Below, piece after piece: positions 33,151 through 44,889 of a stretch of DNA of 64,000 nucleotides. The notes below the pieces were generated by a model. That model had not been told where the DNA came from. It saw nothing but the letters and a program-made list of their open reading frames with translations, and ran no database searches. The stretch spans positions 13,231,520 to 13,295,519 of the forward strand of contig CM019238.1 in assembly GCA_009741485.1 (NCBI GenBank). The letters are read 5' to 3'. Source of the DNA: Malurus cyaneus samueli (Eukaryota; Chordata; Aves; Passeriformes; Maluridae). Each line of letters starts with the position of its first letter. Positions within the stretch are counted from its first letter, which is position 1. Made by a program: the position numbers and the translations under genes.

Positions 33151-33552
33151 TGGGTCCGTGGTTACCCAGTGTCCATTCTGTCCCCACAGGACCCCAATGC
33201 TCTGCTCCTGCTCCCACCCTGCTCCTGCAACACCTCATGGGCAGGTCCATGGCCAAAGGCACTGCCGGTTTATCCAGCCCTGCTGGTCTGGCTGCTCCAT
33301 GTCCCACCCTCCGCTGGGGCTCAATTCCTCCCTTCACTGATCTGGGCCCTGGTATTCCATACAGAGTGTCCAATCCTCAGGGAGCAGAGTTTGCCAAAGG
33401 GCTGAGAGGAATCCTTGGCTCCTTCAAGGCAGGATGAAGGGATTCCCCAGCTGAATGACCTTCCCCTTGGTGAAGGCTCAGTCCTTCTGGCCCACATGTC
33501 GGGGTCTGCCTGGAGTCCCAGCCCAGGAATGGCAGGGCACGGAGTGGGGAGG
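33151..33552. other. Unique GC-rich non-coding sequence
   Basis: Flanks the GT-rich array. The long frames entering from both strands are carried by the array. Confidence 0.5.
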
Positions 33553-34376
33553 CTGTGTGTGTGTGTGTGTGTGTTCCAGTGTGTGTTTTTGTGTGTGTTC
33601 CAGTGTGTGTTTTTGTGTGTGTTCCTGTGTGTGCTGCCGTGTGTGTTCATGTGTGTTCCCATGTGTTCCTGTGTGTTTCTGGGTGTGTGTTCCTGTATAT
33701 TCCTGTGTATGTTCCCATGTGTGTTCCTGTGTGTTCTTGTATGTTCCTGTGTGTGTTCCCATGTGTTCCCGTGTGTGTTCCTGTGTGTTCCTGTGTATGT
33801 TCCTGTGTTCGTTCCTGTGTTCTGTGTGTCTGTGTATTCATGTGTGTTCCAGTCATGTTCCTGTGTTTCATGCATGTTCTGTGTGTTTCCTGTGTCCTGT
33901 GTATTTGTGTATTCTTGTGTGTTCCAGTGCATTTCTGTGTGTTCCTGTGTATGTTCCTGCATGTTCCTGTGTGGTTCCTGTGTGTTCCTGTGTGTTCCTG
34001 TGTGTTCCTGTGTTCCCCTGTGTGTGATCCCATGTGTGTTCCTCTGGATGCCCCCGTGCATGTTCCCGTGGGTGTTCCTGTGTGGTTCCTGTGTTCCCCT
34101 GTGTGCTCCTCTCTGTGTTCCCGTGTATGCTCCTGTGTGTTCCTGTGTGGTTCCTGTGTTCCCCTGTGTGTGTTCCTCTGGATGCTCCGTGGTGTTCCAT
34201 GTGTGTTTCTGTGTGTTCCTGTGTGGTTCCTGTGTTCCCCTGTGTGTGTTCCTCTGGATGCTCCCGTGGATGTTCCCGTGGGTGTTCCTGTATGTTTCTG
34301 TGTGTTCCTGTGTTCCCCTGTGTGTGTTCCTCTGGATGCCCCCGTGGATGTTCCCGTGGGTGTTCCTGACCACCCC
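33553..34376. repeat. GT-rich minisatellite with higher-order unit
   Basis: The left part (to ~34010) is built from 'gtgtgttcctgtgtgttcc' steps of about 10-12 bases after a (TG)n start. The right part has longer units marked by 'cctctggatgc' at 34041, 34175, 34251 and 34329, giving steps near 76-78 bases with one longer step of 134. It is stop-poor in several frames on both strands, which creates the long CVFLCVPV and HTGTHRNTQEHT frames. Confidence 0.97.
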
Positions 34377-35429
34377 ACGGCCGTGCCAGCTGCAGCCCTG
34401 CTCCCGCCAAGCCAGCAGCAGATGTTTAGGGCAGAGCGAGTCATCCCCCGGCCAAATTTCCATGCTGGGAGGGAGACTCCTTCCTCTGCCAAAGCCAGGC
34501 CGAAGCTTCCCCCAGGATGGGGTTAGCCAGCAGGCCAGAGATAATGGGAAGATGTTAAGGCAACACAGCTGGCAACCATCAGCAGCTGCTGCGGCTGCCG
34601 CAGCCCGGCCCCATTGTTCGCAGGGAAGAGGGACACCGACCTCTGGCCGGCGGTGGGTAGGGAACAGGCACGGGACAGGCTTTGGAAAGGAGGCCAAAGC
34701 CCAGCCTGGATGGGTCACAGATGATTAATCTCGCAGGGAGATGCTCCCACAGCTCCAGCAGTTCCAAAAGTCCCGGCGCTAATGAGGCCGTGGGTGAATC
34801 CCACCATGCTGACTTTTAACGACGAGCTGGACAAATTCCAGCCCTTCCTCTCCCCCTCCCTGTTCCCACAGCCACCCCAACCAAACCCTGCTGAGCTCTG
34901 CTTGGCCCGTAGAAATCCCACCTCGTGTGAGCGCCGAACTTGGGAAAGTGGGTGAAAAGGCCAGGATTCAGAGGGAGTTCTGTGGGTGGACACGGGTGGT
35001 TGGGTTCCCTCTGCTTTTCCCCTCCTGGGCAGCTCTCCAAGCCTCCAGCAGAGACAGGGGTACAGCTCAGCCTGTCTGGAGCATCTCTGGTTCACTGGAC
35101 CTGAAACAGCCGGGTCTTGCAGACCTGGGAAGTGCATCCATGGACAATTGGCCATGTCCCACTCCTGTGACACCCAGAGCTGGCAGTGCCAAGGCTCTGT
35201 GACCCCGCAGCCAGAGCAGCACAAATCCCAGCTCAGGAGAGGAGTGTCATCCTTGGCTGAGCCACAAAGAGGAGGGAGATCCACCCCTACCAGGCTACAT
35301 GGCACGAGGAGGATGCTGCCTTCAGTGCTCTTGTCTGCGCTTCCAACCGGAGCAGGAGAACTTGGAACGGGTTCAGGAACGAGCTGGGAGTGAGTCAAGG
35401 CAGTGGAAAATGTGCATTACAGTGACAGA
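34377..35429. other. Unique GC-rich non-coding sequence
   Basis: Overlapping frames only. No repeat family was recognised up to the old CR1 copy. Confidence 0.45.
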
Positions 35430-35832
35430 GCGAAGAAGCTCCGGCTGTTTGGTTTATTGAGGAGACCAAGAGGTGCTTTGCTCACGGGCCATGAGCATAT
35501 GCACGGAGAAGAGATTTCTGATAGCAGCCGGCTCTTTAATCTAGCAGGAAAAGGCATTACAACATCCCTCCTTGGAAGCCGAAACAAGACAAATCCAGAT
35601 TAGAAATAAGAAGCACATTTTGAGCCGTCAGAGCAATTAAGCGTTGGAACGAATCCCCGGGGACAGAGTGGGATCTCCATCACTCAAAGGCTTTTCACGG
35701 AGACTGAGGATCTCTCTCAAAAATGTGTTTCAGTTTGAGCACGAGCGATGGGGTCTCTGCCAAGGCTGTGGAATGCAGGGGGTCAGCCTGGCTGGTCACA
35801 GTGGTCCCTTCTGGCCTGGAAATCCATGGAGG
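35430..35832 (+). mobile_element. Old CR1-family LINE copy (3' coding end plus tail)
   Basis: The order is 'gctgtttggtttattgagga', 'gctctttaatctagcagg', 'acaaatccagattagaaat', 'gcaattaagcgttggaacg', 'gggatctccatcactcaaag', 'cacagtggtcccttctggcc' and 'tggaaatccatgga'. This matches the 3' region of an older CR1 lineage of the kind widespread in turtles and crocodilians. Peptide remnants of the end of the reverse-transcriptase protein are visible but broken. It is a fossil copy and may partly be conserved. Confidence 0.85.
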
Positions 35833-35856
35833 ATGTTAGGATTTTCTGAAAGGGGC

Positions 35857-35886
35857 AAAAAAAAAAAAAAAACAAAAAAAAAACAA
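35857..35886. repeat. A-rich homopolymer
   Basis: Sixteen or more A residues, a C, then ten more A residues and 'caacagg', lying 25 bases after the old CR1 tail. CR1 does not normally end in poly(A), so the run is probably independent. Confidence 0.95.
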
Positions 35887-36762
35887 CAGGACAGGCTGAA
35901 GCATTTCTCACCCTGGGTTTTGCGTGGAAAGCCTCAGAGACAGGGATCAGTCCTGCTCCTGTGGTGGAGATACCCACATTGGGAAGGGGAGGAAGAGTCA
36001 GGACTGGAGCAATAGTGTTCCCTGGATACCACAGCAGGTCACTTCTGGTCTGCTGTGTCCCCATGGCCAGCAGCCATGGAAAATGCTCACACTGGGGACA
36101 ACCACATCCCTTCAGGCATCCCTACACAAAGAAACCTATCCCGGGCAACTCCAGGAGATGCAGGATCATGCCCAGCCCAAGGTGAAGCAAACCCAGATGG
36201 AAAATCTGTCAGAGCTAGAGGGAAGCCAGCTTGGAATGACTCCCTTTTCAATTAATTTAATTCCATTTTCAATGATTATTTTCAGGCACTTTTAGTCCTG
36301 AACAAAAGGAGCTTTAAATTCTTCAGGAGCGGTGACTGTTCCAGAAGGGGCGAGGGAAGGTGGGAAGCCCGGGGGACTTCGTTAGGAACTCTGCAGCTGA
36401 TGGGAAGCAGTGGCTCAGCACGGCACAGACCAGCATGAGGGAAACCTGGCAATTAGTCCGGGCCCAGAAAAACCCCCTTGTCCTGTCCTTGACCCTGGAA
36501 AGGCTCAGGAGCAGATCCAGGAGATACGGCAGTGGCAGACACAGAGGCACCGTGTCCGAGGAGCTGCCTGCTCCCAGTGGGATCCAGCAAATGCCAAACT
36601 GCCAATCCCACAGCAATTCGGGGCCACCAGTGGTCCCCTACAGGATGATAACACTGCTGGGAACTGGGTGTCCTCAGTTCTTCCAGCTCCTCCAGGAGGC
36701 AAGTGACTTTGGCCATTGGTACCACCACAGCCCTGGGCACTGCTGGAGATGCACTGTTAAGA
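35887..36762. other. Unique non-coding sequence with AT-rich patch
   Basis: A patch at 36235-36330 ('caattaatttaattcc', 'caatgattattttcagg') is AT-rich. Nothing coding was recognised. Confidence 0.4.
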
Positions 36763-36968
36763 TCACATGGAATTATGGAATTGTAGAGTCCTGGAATCAT
36801 ACAATATTTTGGGATGGAGTGATCTTAAAGACCATCCACTTCCATCCCCTGACACCTTTCACCATCCCAGGGTGCTCCAAGCCCTGTCCAGCCTGGCCTT
36901 GGACACTTCCAGGGATCCAGAGGCAGCCACAGCTTCTCTGGGCAACCTCATGGTAAAATCCTTCTTCG
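36763..36968 (-). mobile_element. CR1 LINE 3' fragment (minus orientation)
   Basis: The plus strand reads 'catggaattatggaattgtag', 'tgatcttaaagaccatccac', 'gggtgctccaagccctgtcc', 'ttggacacttccagggatcc' and 'cacagcttctctgggcaacc', then ends near 'atccttcttcg'. Confidence 0.96.
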
Positions 36969-38820
36969 AGCAAACCCCTGGACCGTCCCAGGGGTGGGAT
37001 GACCAGTTACTGAACATCCCATCAGCTCCTGGGATGGGGCTCATCCTGACAGGAACAGCAGAGAGAGGGCACACGTTGAATATTCCTCTCCAGCAGGGTG
37101 GGATGTTGGAGGATTCGGGATTGTCTGGTGCTGCAGCTCTGTGCTCAGTGTGGGTGTGAACCAAGGTCAGGATTTGTCAATCACCACCAGGACAGAAGGA
37201 TGGGATGGGAGCTCCAGGGGTGGATGGTGACTCAACAACACCTTCCCCTCACCTGTGTAAATCCAGGAGAGGGTCATGACCCTACCAGCTCAGAATCTCC
37301 AAGCTTTGGATACTTCATTTAATTTAATGCTCCTCTTTCTCCTCCTTAATTGCATTTATCGTCATTAAAATATCAACAGAAGATCCTGGCTCTGGCCCAG
37401 GCTCACTGGTGCTCCCAGGAAGTTTCCCATTTATTTGATGGATTCAGCCACCTGCTCTTGGCTCTGTCCTGCTCTGTTTGCAGAGGGCAAAACCTCATCA
37501 GGAGTGAAGCGGGAGCCAAAAAACATGGAAGAAAATCAACATGGGCAGAGAAATTCAGCCATTTTGGAGCAGCTGGAGAAGGGGTGGGGCAGGATTCCAC
37601 CTGGGATTTGCAAACCTCATCCCTGCCAGCCGAGGGAATTCTGGTGGCATCAGTCCATCTCTCTGGATATTCAGTATTCATGGAGCGGCTGCTCTCTTTC
37701 AAAAGGAGTAATAAATAGGAATTAAGTCTCGAGACCACTTTGGCACGACTCAGATGTTACAAATGGCAGGAATTACAGGCAGAGCAGGGAGCAGCTGATC
37801 CGCTGTGGGTGAAGGCAGGGATGAAGGAGAGGGAGGTTCACACGGGCATTTCCCAGCGCCTGGAGCTGCTCCTTCTGCTCCTCCCTCCTGGGATCTTCCC
37901 TCAGCTGCTCCTCTCTGGATCCCACAGATGGGCAGCGAGGGCCTTCCTGAGCCTACAAATCAGGGAATGATGGGGAAGAGCTGCCTCATCCTCCCTCTGG
38001 AATCCAGGAGAGGCTTCTGTGTGCATCTCCATGCTTATTCCTGAATTTCATCTCCCAGACCAACCTCCATCCCTGCCAGGGTGGATGGGGATTGGAAAAC
38101 AACTTGGTCTATGGAAAGTGTTGATATGGATCTGAGAGTGTCCATGAGCAGGAGGCCCAAGGAATGTTCATTACACCGCTGAGGAGACTCCAAAATCATG
38201 AGTTACCATCAGTCGGGGTGTGCTTTGCCATGGGTAAATGGAAAAAATCCTGTGGCACTGGAAAAATCCTGTGTCCTGTTTGAGGATGTCTTCAGGGACC
38301 CAGAGATAACTCAGAGACTGACAGAAAGGGGCCCAGCTCCCCCTTCAGCAGGGCTTTGATTCCCTCCAAATCCCAACTCAGCTTCTCCCTGACATTTTCT
38401 TCCCAAAAAGACAATCCACAGTTTCAGCTTTCCAGCTCTGCCCAGGGCGGCTCTGGCCACCAGAAAAAGGGAGGCACGGAGCTGCTTTGGGCTCCAAAAT
38501 GGAAGCAAAGCCCAGACACATCTGCATGGCAGCATTTTTGCCGTCTCTGGAGCAGCAGAAATGCCTCTCGGTGGACTTGTGTGGTTTTACTCGGGGTCTG
38601 TGATGAAATGTGTGGCACGGGGAGGGGTTCATTAGCAAAGCCTTGGGAAGGTCTTGCAAAGGCTTCAAGTCCTCCAAGCTGTGACCACAGGGAGAGCCAA
38701 AGACAACTCCTTGGCTCCATTTCAGGACTGTCTTTATTGCAGGAGGCCTTGGAATGGGGCAGGAGGAGCAGAACTCTGGAGCTGCCGAAAATGCAGAGCT
38801 CTGGCAGCAACACCACGTCC
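36969..38820. other. Unique non-coding sequence
   Basis: AT-rich patches occur at 37310-37385 ('catttaatttaatgctcc', 'cgtcattaaaatatc'). The remainder has no repeat or exon-like feature. Confidence 0.42.
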
Positions 38821-38862
38821 TGGATGAGTTTTAAAGTCCCTTCCAACCCAAACCATTCTGGG
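38821..38862 (+). mobile_element. CR1 LINE terminal remnant
   Basis: Only 'tggatgagttttaaag' and 'tcccttccaacccaaacc' plus 'attctgg' remain, the last ~40 bases of a CR1 tail. Confidence 0.85.
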
Positions 38863-39119
38863 GCTCTCCAGCTCTGAGCTCTTCGATATCTCAGGTCCCT
38901 TTGCATCAAGGAAGAGCTCTCCCTTCACAAACTGGCGGAATAACCCAGAAAAAAAAGAGGATAATGCAGCATCAGATGCTTCCTTCTGCCACATGGAGAG
39001 AGAGCCGTGCCTGGAGCAGATTCCAGAGGAGGTCTGGGCTCCACTGAGAACCTCCACCCCTGACACACCACGGCTGCAGGGTGGGAGACACCCAGCAGAC
39101 AATCTCGTGTGCCACACAG

Positions 39120-39215
39120 GCAGATTCAGCCCTCCAGATGGCAGAGAGATAACTAATTACTTGCTAATTAATAATCAGTTTCCTGTGATTTTATCTTAAT
39201 TGGGCTTTTTTCCTA
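39120..39215. promoter_or_regulatory. Dense homeodomain-type AT-rich block
   Basis: Within 70 bases there are 'gataactaattacttgc', 'taattaataatcag' and 'tatcttaattgggc', several overlapping TAATTA cores. It is not a simple repeat and lies directly upstream of the 31-bp array. Candidate enhancer core, by motif density only. Confidence 0.35.
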
Positions 39216-39285
39216 CCCAGCCTTCTACAGCATCGCCCTGGTTTGGAGCAGGCAGTGCTGAGCTGTGGTCCCCTGGCTGCCGGGG

Positions 39286-39827
39286 TCCCCATTCCCTATC
39301 TGGGATGGAGGGAATGTCCCCATTCCCTGTCTGGGATGGAGGGAATGTTCCCATTCCCTGCCTGGGATGGAGGGAATATCCCCATTCCCTTCCTGGGATG
39401 GAGGGAATGTTCCCATTCCCTGCCTGGGATGGAGGGAATGTTCCCCATTCCCTGCCTGGGATGGGGGAAATGACCCCATTTCCTGTTTGGGATGGAGGGA
39501 ATGTTCCCATTCCCTGCCTGGGATGGAGGGAATGTTCCCATTCCCTGTCTGGGATGGAGGGAATGTTCCCCATTCCCTGCCTGGGATGGGGGGAATGACC
39601 CCATTCCCTGCTTGGGATGGAGGGAATGTTCCCCATTCCCTGCCTGGGATGGAGGGAATGTCCCCATTCCCTGCCTGGGATGGGGGGAATGACCCCATTC
39701 CCTGCCTGGGATGGAGAGAATGTTCCCATTCCCTGTCTGGGATGGAGGGAATGTCCCCATTCCCTGTCTGGGATGGAGGAAATGTTCCCATTCCCTGTCT
39801 GGAAATGAAGGGAATGTCCCAATCCCC
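39286..39827. repeat. 31-bp minisatellite, ~17 copies
   Basis: The unit 'ctgggatggagggaatgt' plus 'tcccattccctgc' is 31 bases long and repeats about 17 times with point changes and rare single-base length changes. Since 31 is not a multiple of three, all three frames cycle through the same peptide, and several frames on both strands stay open. Confidence 0.98.
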
Positions 39828-42764
39828 CTCCCAGGGTGGGAAGGGGCAGCCCCGGGAGCTGTCAGAGCTGTCGGTGGGAATGCTGCGCCTCGGGGCATCG
39901 CCCGCAGGCTTTGTGTTTGCACTTATGGAGGATTGTGAATAAAATATCCATAAAAATAATCAATAGCAGGAGAATTCCTGGGTCAGGGCTGCCAGGGACA
40001 TGTGGCAGCATCCTGCTTTTCCTCCTTTCCTTGTTTTATCCCTGCCAGGCCGAGGCAGGACATCTCAGTGTCCCCAGTGCAGCTGGCACCTCCCCATCAT
40101 ACTCTGCCCCTTCCCACATCTCAGACCCCCCAAATTCCCCAGATCCTCATCCCCCGTGGTCCCAACTGGGCCAGGCTGAGCCAAACAGCCCCCAGCCACA
40201 CGAGGACTGTTCCCCATCCCTGAATTCCATCAGCAGGAGGGGATGGAGGTGCAGAGAAGAGGAGCTCCAGCTTCCAGAAAACACCATTTGTGTTCAGTCT
40301 TGCTGCTGCCTCCAGGCACAGCCATGAGGAAGAGGATGGTGGAGGATCCCAGCAGTTGTGGGCTGGGAAAGGTGGCAGATTTCCCCCCAGGTTCTCCCTA
40401 ACTTTCATCCCAGTGTTGTTGGGATCTGCCCAGCCTTGGCTTTGCCCATGGGCATCACCAGGATGTGCCAGCACCTCTAGGCTGAGCTGGGTCCCACCAG
40501 GACCCCGTGTGAGGCAGCAAGGTGGGGAGAGCTCGGGGCAGAATGAATCCCTGGGAGCAGCTTTTCCATGGTTTATTCATATTCCAGGTATTTTGGTGCG
40601 TTGGCTGTAATTACAGTTCAACATCTGAGGCAAAACAAGAGCAAAAAATCTTCCAACCACTTTAAAGAACATCTTTGAGTGAGGAAAGCAATAAAACACC
40701 CCATGCTTAAACAAATCCTTCCCACCTTTCATCATTCCCCTTCCCAGTCCTGGCTAATTATCAAAGCTATCCGTGTTTTGGGAATGGGCCCCTTTCCCCC
40801 TCCACCCTGCCTGGCAGCCCCAGTTCTTCCTCGGGGTGTCCCAGTCCTTCCCAGTCAGCAATGCCAGGCTCTGGCTGGAAGGAGCTGAGGGGTCCCAGCC
40901 CATGGGGTGCAGTCTGGGGTCCCCCCAGCAGCGCAGGGGAGGTGACAGCAGCTCCCAGGGAGGGGACATCCCTCCCACGATGGAGCAGGGCAGGGTGCTC
41001 AGCGTCCCGGAGCCGCTTTGCCTGAGGCCACCCCTCATCCCCATGGAATAATGGACCCTTACATCCCTGCCACAGCCGGGCTGGCATTGTTCACTGGCAT
41101 GGAATTCATCCCAAAATGATTTATTTTAAAGAAGGGAACAAAGGGGAGGTTCTGGCTTGGCTGCGGGGCACGGCGAGGAGGGACAGGGAGGGAAGGATTG
41201 AAAGCTCCCATTGAGAGCTCCGGCCCCGGGAGAGCTCTCGGCCGTGGGGAAGCTCTGGGAGCACGTCTGGGCACTCTGTGCCTCCCCCTGCCCTGCTGGT
41301 TCTCAGGCTGGAGGGCTCCTGCCCCCTGGAGCAGCTGCATTTTCCCAGGAGAGCAGCATCCAGAGCATCCTGCAGCGTCCTGGGGCAGATCCCACTGATC
41401 CCACCCATCCCAAAACCACCGCGTTCCTGCTGCGGACCCCACAGAGAGAGACAGCCCAGCCCCACGGGGGAGCTCAGCCCCATCCCCTGCCCCACAGAAG
41501 GATCTCAGTGTGGGATAAAGGGACAGGAGAGCAGCTCTGGGGTGGCAGAGGTGGCTGTGGGGCACAGGGAATGCCATTCCTCCAGGGATCCGTGCAGGTG
41601 CTGCTGGAGCCAGTGGTCCGTGCTTCAAAGCATCCATGTGATCCCAGCAGCACGGCAAAAGCTGCTCCCACACCTGCTCCCAGCCCTGATTTATCTGCTG
41701 AGGTTTCCCCTCAAGCCTGGCAGGAAAACAAAGAGGGAAATATGAGCACGATCACTGAAATAACAATCGCTTTAATGCATTATCAGGCACAATGATTTCC
41801 TGGTGGCAAAAGGATGATGGAGTGAGGCCGGCAGGGATTCCAGGAAGGCGGCACGCAGCATTCCAAGAGGTAACAGCATGGCCAGAGCAGCCTTGGGAAG
41901 ACCTTGGGGGTGGGAACTACCTGGGGAGGGTGCTGCAGGAGGGCCTGAGCCAGCTTTCGGGAAAGAAGCACCAGGAAAGGCAATAAATGGAATTTTCTCT
42001 TGCGTTTGGAAAATGGGAACATGGGCAGGGAGGGAGATCCGCTCCCTTCCTCTCCACGCAGAAGATTCCCAGAGCCAGCTGTGTCCCTGGGAGCAGCAGC
42101 TGCTCGCCAGCAGATGAAGGCAAAGCCATGGAAAGAAGAGCAAATTCCCCAAAAGCCGCGGAGTGCAGAGCTCCCAGCGCTCCAGAAGCCTGCCAGAATC
42201 CGAGGATTTCCCTTTCCATCTCCAGGCCAGCTCCTCAAAGAGCTGATCCCTGCCTGAGTGTCTGCTCCCAGGGAAAGCTGGATGTTCTCCACTGGGCAAG
42301 AGGGATGAGCAGCCAGGGACAGGCAGTGCATGTGGAGAGGGGAACCTGCTGCTCTGTTCCTGCTCCTTACTGGGACCAGCAGCACAAAGAGGGTGGGATC
42401 AGCGATTGGAGATGGCAGAACATCCTGTGGGTGGGATCTGTCCCGGTTCTGGTGGCTCATTCAGCATCCAGACGCCCTCAGATCTGCCAGGAGCCAGGAT
42501 GGGAGCTGGAGAGGTGACACAGGAGCGGGGAGAGGGCAGCGCCAGGGACGGTGGCAGTGCCAGACTGGGAGGTGTCCCCAGGGTGGGACACACAGTGGCC
42601 GATGGCACCCAGCTGTGGGGGACACCGAGCTGCTCTGGGTGGCACTGCCAGCTTTATCCCACCCAGGGGACACTGCATTAGGACACTGGAACAGGCTCCA
42701 GCAGCTCAGCATGGGCGTGGGGGTGGGATCCAGGCTTCATCCCAGAAAAGGGTTGTGGATAAAT
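39828..42764. other. Unique GC-rich non-coding sequence
   Basis: This 2.9-kb stretch has no recognised interspersed repeat or array. Small AT-rich patches lie at 39930-39970 ('gaataaaatatccataaaaat') and 40660-40780. Overlapping frames up to 225 codons have no domain resemblance. Confidence 0.45.
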
Positions 42765-42924
42765 TCCAGAGAAGCTGTGGCTGTCCCCTGAGAGCATTCA
42801 AGGCCAGATTGGACAGGGCTTGGAGCAGGCTGGGACAGTGGAAAGTGTCCCTGCCCATGGCAGGGAGTGGCACTGGATGAGCTTTGAGGTCCCACCCAAT
42901 CCAAACCATCCCAATATTCCGTGA
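42765..42924 (+). mobile_element. CR1 LINE 3' fragment
   Basis: The copy reads 'ccagagaagctgtggctgtc', 'caaggccagattggacagg', 'ttggagcaggctgggacagt', 'ctgcccatggcagggagtgg', 'tgagctttgaggtcccaccc' and 'aatccaaaccatccc'. Confidence 0.97.
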
Positions 42925-44061
42925 CTTCTCCCATCCTGCTCCCCCATGGATGGTGCCTGGATCCCATCCCTCTCCACATCCCTGCCAAGGCTGATTTTCC
43001 TCTCTGTGCTGCCACCATTCACCCTGTGACCCTCACACAGCTCCCTCCACCTTTCTCACCCCTGCCAGCCCTGTCCCTGTCACTGGGTCACCCTGCACTC
43101 ACTCCCTGCCCCACGGAGACACCGCATTCCCAATCCCGAGCTGCACACACGGAGCAAAGAGCACGGATCCACTCTCCAAATCCCCACATTTTTGGTGTGG
43201 ATTCCTTTTTTCCCTGAACCCAGCCCTGAGAGGCTGTTGACAGGTCAGACCTGGGCCATGCCAGCCCCGCCAGCCCTTGCCAGCTGCCAGCTTGCCACCG
43301 GCTGGGCACATTCCATGGAAAGAGCATCTTTTCCTCTCTTCCTCTTCCCCCTTCCAGGAGCCCCGTTTGATTTAGTGCTTGTGAAAAGCTGCAGGACACA
43401 GCCCTGAGCTGCGGTTCAGGTCCGGAGCAGCCGAGCAGAGCGCAGATTGCTGGGGATTAACCTGCCTGGGAATGGTGCCCGAGCATCCCAGCCGTGCCAA
43501 ACACTGCCAGTGCCTGGCTACCCAACGGAGAGCCAGGCTGGGAGCAGGAGCACCTGCTTCAAATGCCGTGGAAAGGGGCTTGGACACCCCAAATGCAGCT
43601 GTGTGGGAAAAGAGACCGACAAGGCAGTGCCAGGGATTGATCCCCAATCCCAGGGAGGAGAGAGGCTCTCCCTGTCCCAGTGTTGCTGTTGGAGATGGAT
43701 CATGAGTACCAGGAATATTTCCCTGTTTCAGGTCTCATTTTTTTGAGTTCCCAAAGTTTTCCATTGTGGAAAACCTTTCCAGAACCTGTGCAAATTCAGG
43801 AAGGGAATAAAAAATCAAATCAACTACAACTGTACTGAGGGAGGAGGGGACAGACTGCCTGGCCTCAATACAAACTCCCATCTGGAGTTCAGTGGGTTCG
43901 GGTCTGGATTTGGAACAAAACCCAGGAAAGCTGGAGGAAACTCTGCTCTGAGTACATCCCCAACCTTGCTGAGGCTACAGATCCCCCCAAAGCTGGGAGC
44001 TCCCAGATCCAACTGCTGGGATGGGCAGCAGAGTAGGGAAGGATGTGGGGCAGGAGCATCT
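42925..44061. other. Unique GC-rich non-coding sequence
   Basis: No repeat family or credible exon was recognised. Confidence 0.45.
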
Positions 44062-44290
44062 CTGCAGCTCCATCCTTGGGGCTTTATTCCTGCATCTTCA
44101 TCCCTTCCATTCCATCCCTGACTCTGTGTCCCTGCAGCTCCATCCCTGCCATTCCAACTCCTGCTCCGTTGCTGCAGCTCCATCCCTGTGACTTTATTCC
44201 TGGCTCTTCATCCTCGCCACTCCATCTCTGCCTCCGTGTCCCTGCAGCTCCATCCCTGCCTCTCCACCCCCGTGCCTTCATCCCTGCACA
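44062..44290. repeat. Degenerate pyrimidine-rich tandem repeat
   Basis: The phrase 'ctgcagctccatcc' recurs at about 44062, 44135, 44173 and 44245, separated by 'tttattcctg', 'cttcatccc' and 'ccattcca' blocks. Spacing is irregular (about 40-75 bases), so this is a decayed minisatellite. Confidence 0.75.
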
Positions 44291-44660
44291 ATCTCTGCGG
44301 CTTGGAGAGCTCGGGATACTCCTGAAACAAAGCCACACATCGGGATGATGCTTCGGAGCATTTGAAATTTGACCACCGCGAAGGAAAAGATGAGGGGACT
44401 AGAAAAAAAGAAAAAAAAAAAAAAAGAAGGGTTAATGTGAAAATAATAAATTGCAAACATTCCTGTGGTGGAAGTGGATTCTCTCCTCCTTTTATCCCTG
44501 CATATTGTCCTCGCAGCAGCCGTCTGTGAAATTGCACTGTTATTGAAGTAATTCTGGGGGTAATTAGAGTTAATAATTCAGTATTTTATTTCTATTCTCC
44601 AGTTACTGCAGGGGGAAAAACACACAGATCCATAATCCAGGGAGCAAAGGCGCAGTTTTC
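44291..44660. other. AT-rich island with A-run, candidate element
   Basis: An A-rich run ('gaaaaaaagaaaaaaaaaa', around 44400-44425) is followed by 'aaaataataaattgc', 'gggtaattagagttaataattc' and 'gtattttatttctattc'. The part after the A-run resembles a conserved-element core. Confidence 0.3.
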
Positions 44661-44889
44661 CTTTTCGTGGCAAAAATAGCTTTGGTTGGGCCCGATCCTT
44701 CCCTGCGCCCACCCACAGCCCACGGCACCCACCTCCTGCTGCTCCCTGCCTGAGGAATTCCAGCCCCACGGACATTCTGCAGCCTTTGGAGCATCCTCAG
44801 GTGGGATTGGGGTTGCTGGAGCAGGGAAAGAGGGGATTCAAGCACTCAGGGAGCACAGACCCAAAGAATCAGGATGCCTGTGATGAGCA

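Noticed and set aside
33321..34728. 437-codon plus and 465-codon minus open frames
   Set aside because: They overlap each other and are sustained by the GT-rich tandem array; composition is CVFL/HTGT repeats with no domain.
39196..39942. Overlapping 188-225 codon frames on both strands
   Set aside because: All are translations of the 31-bp array in rotating frames.
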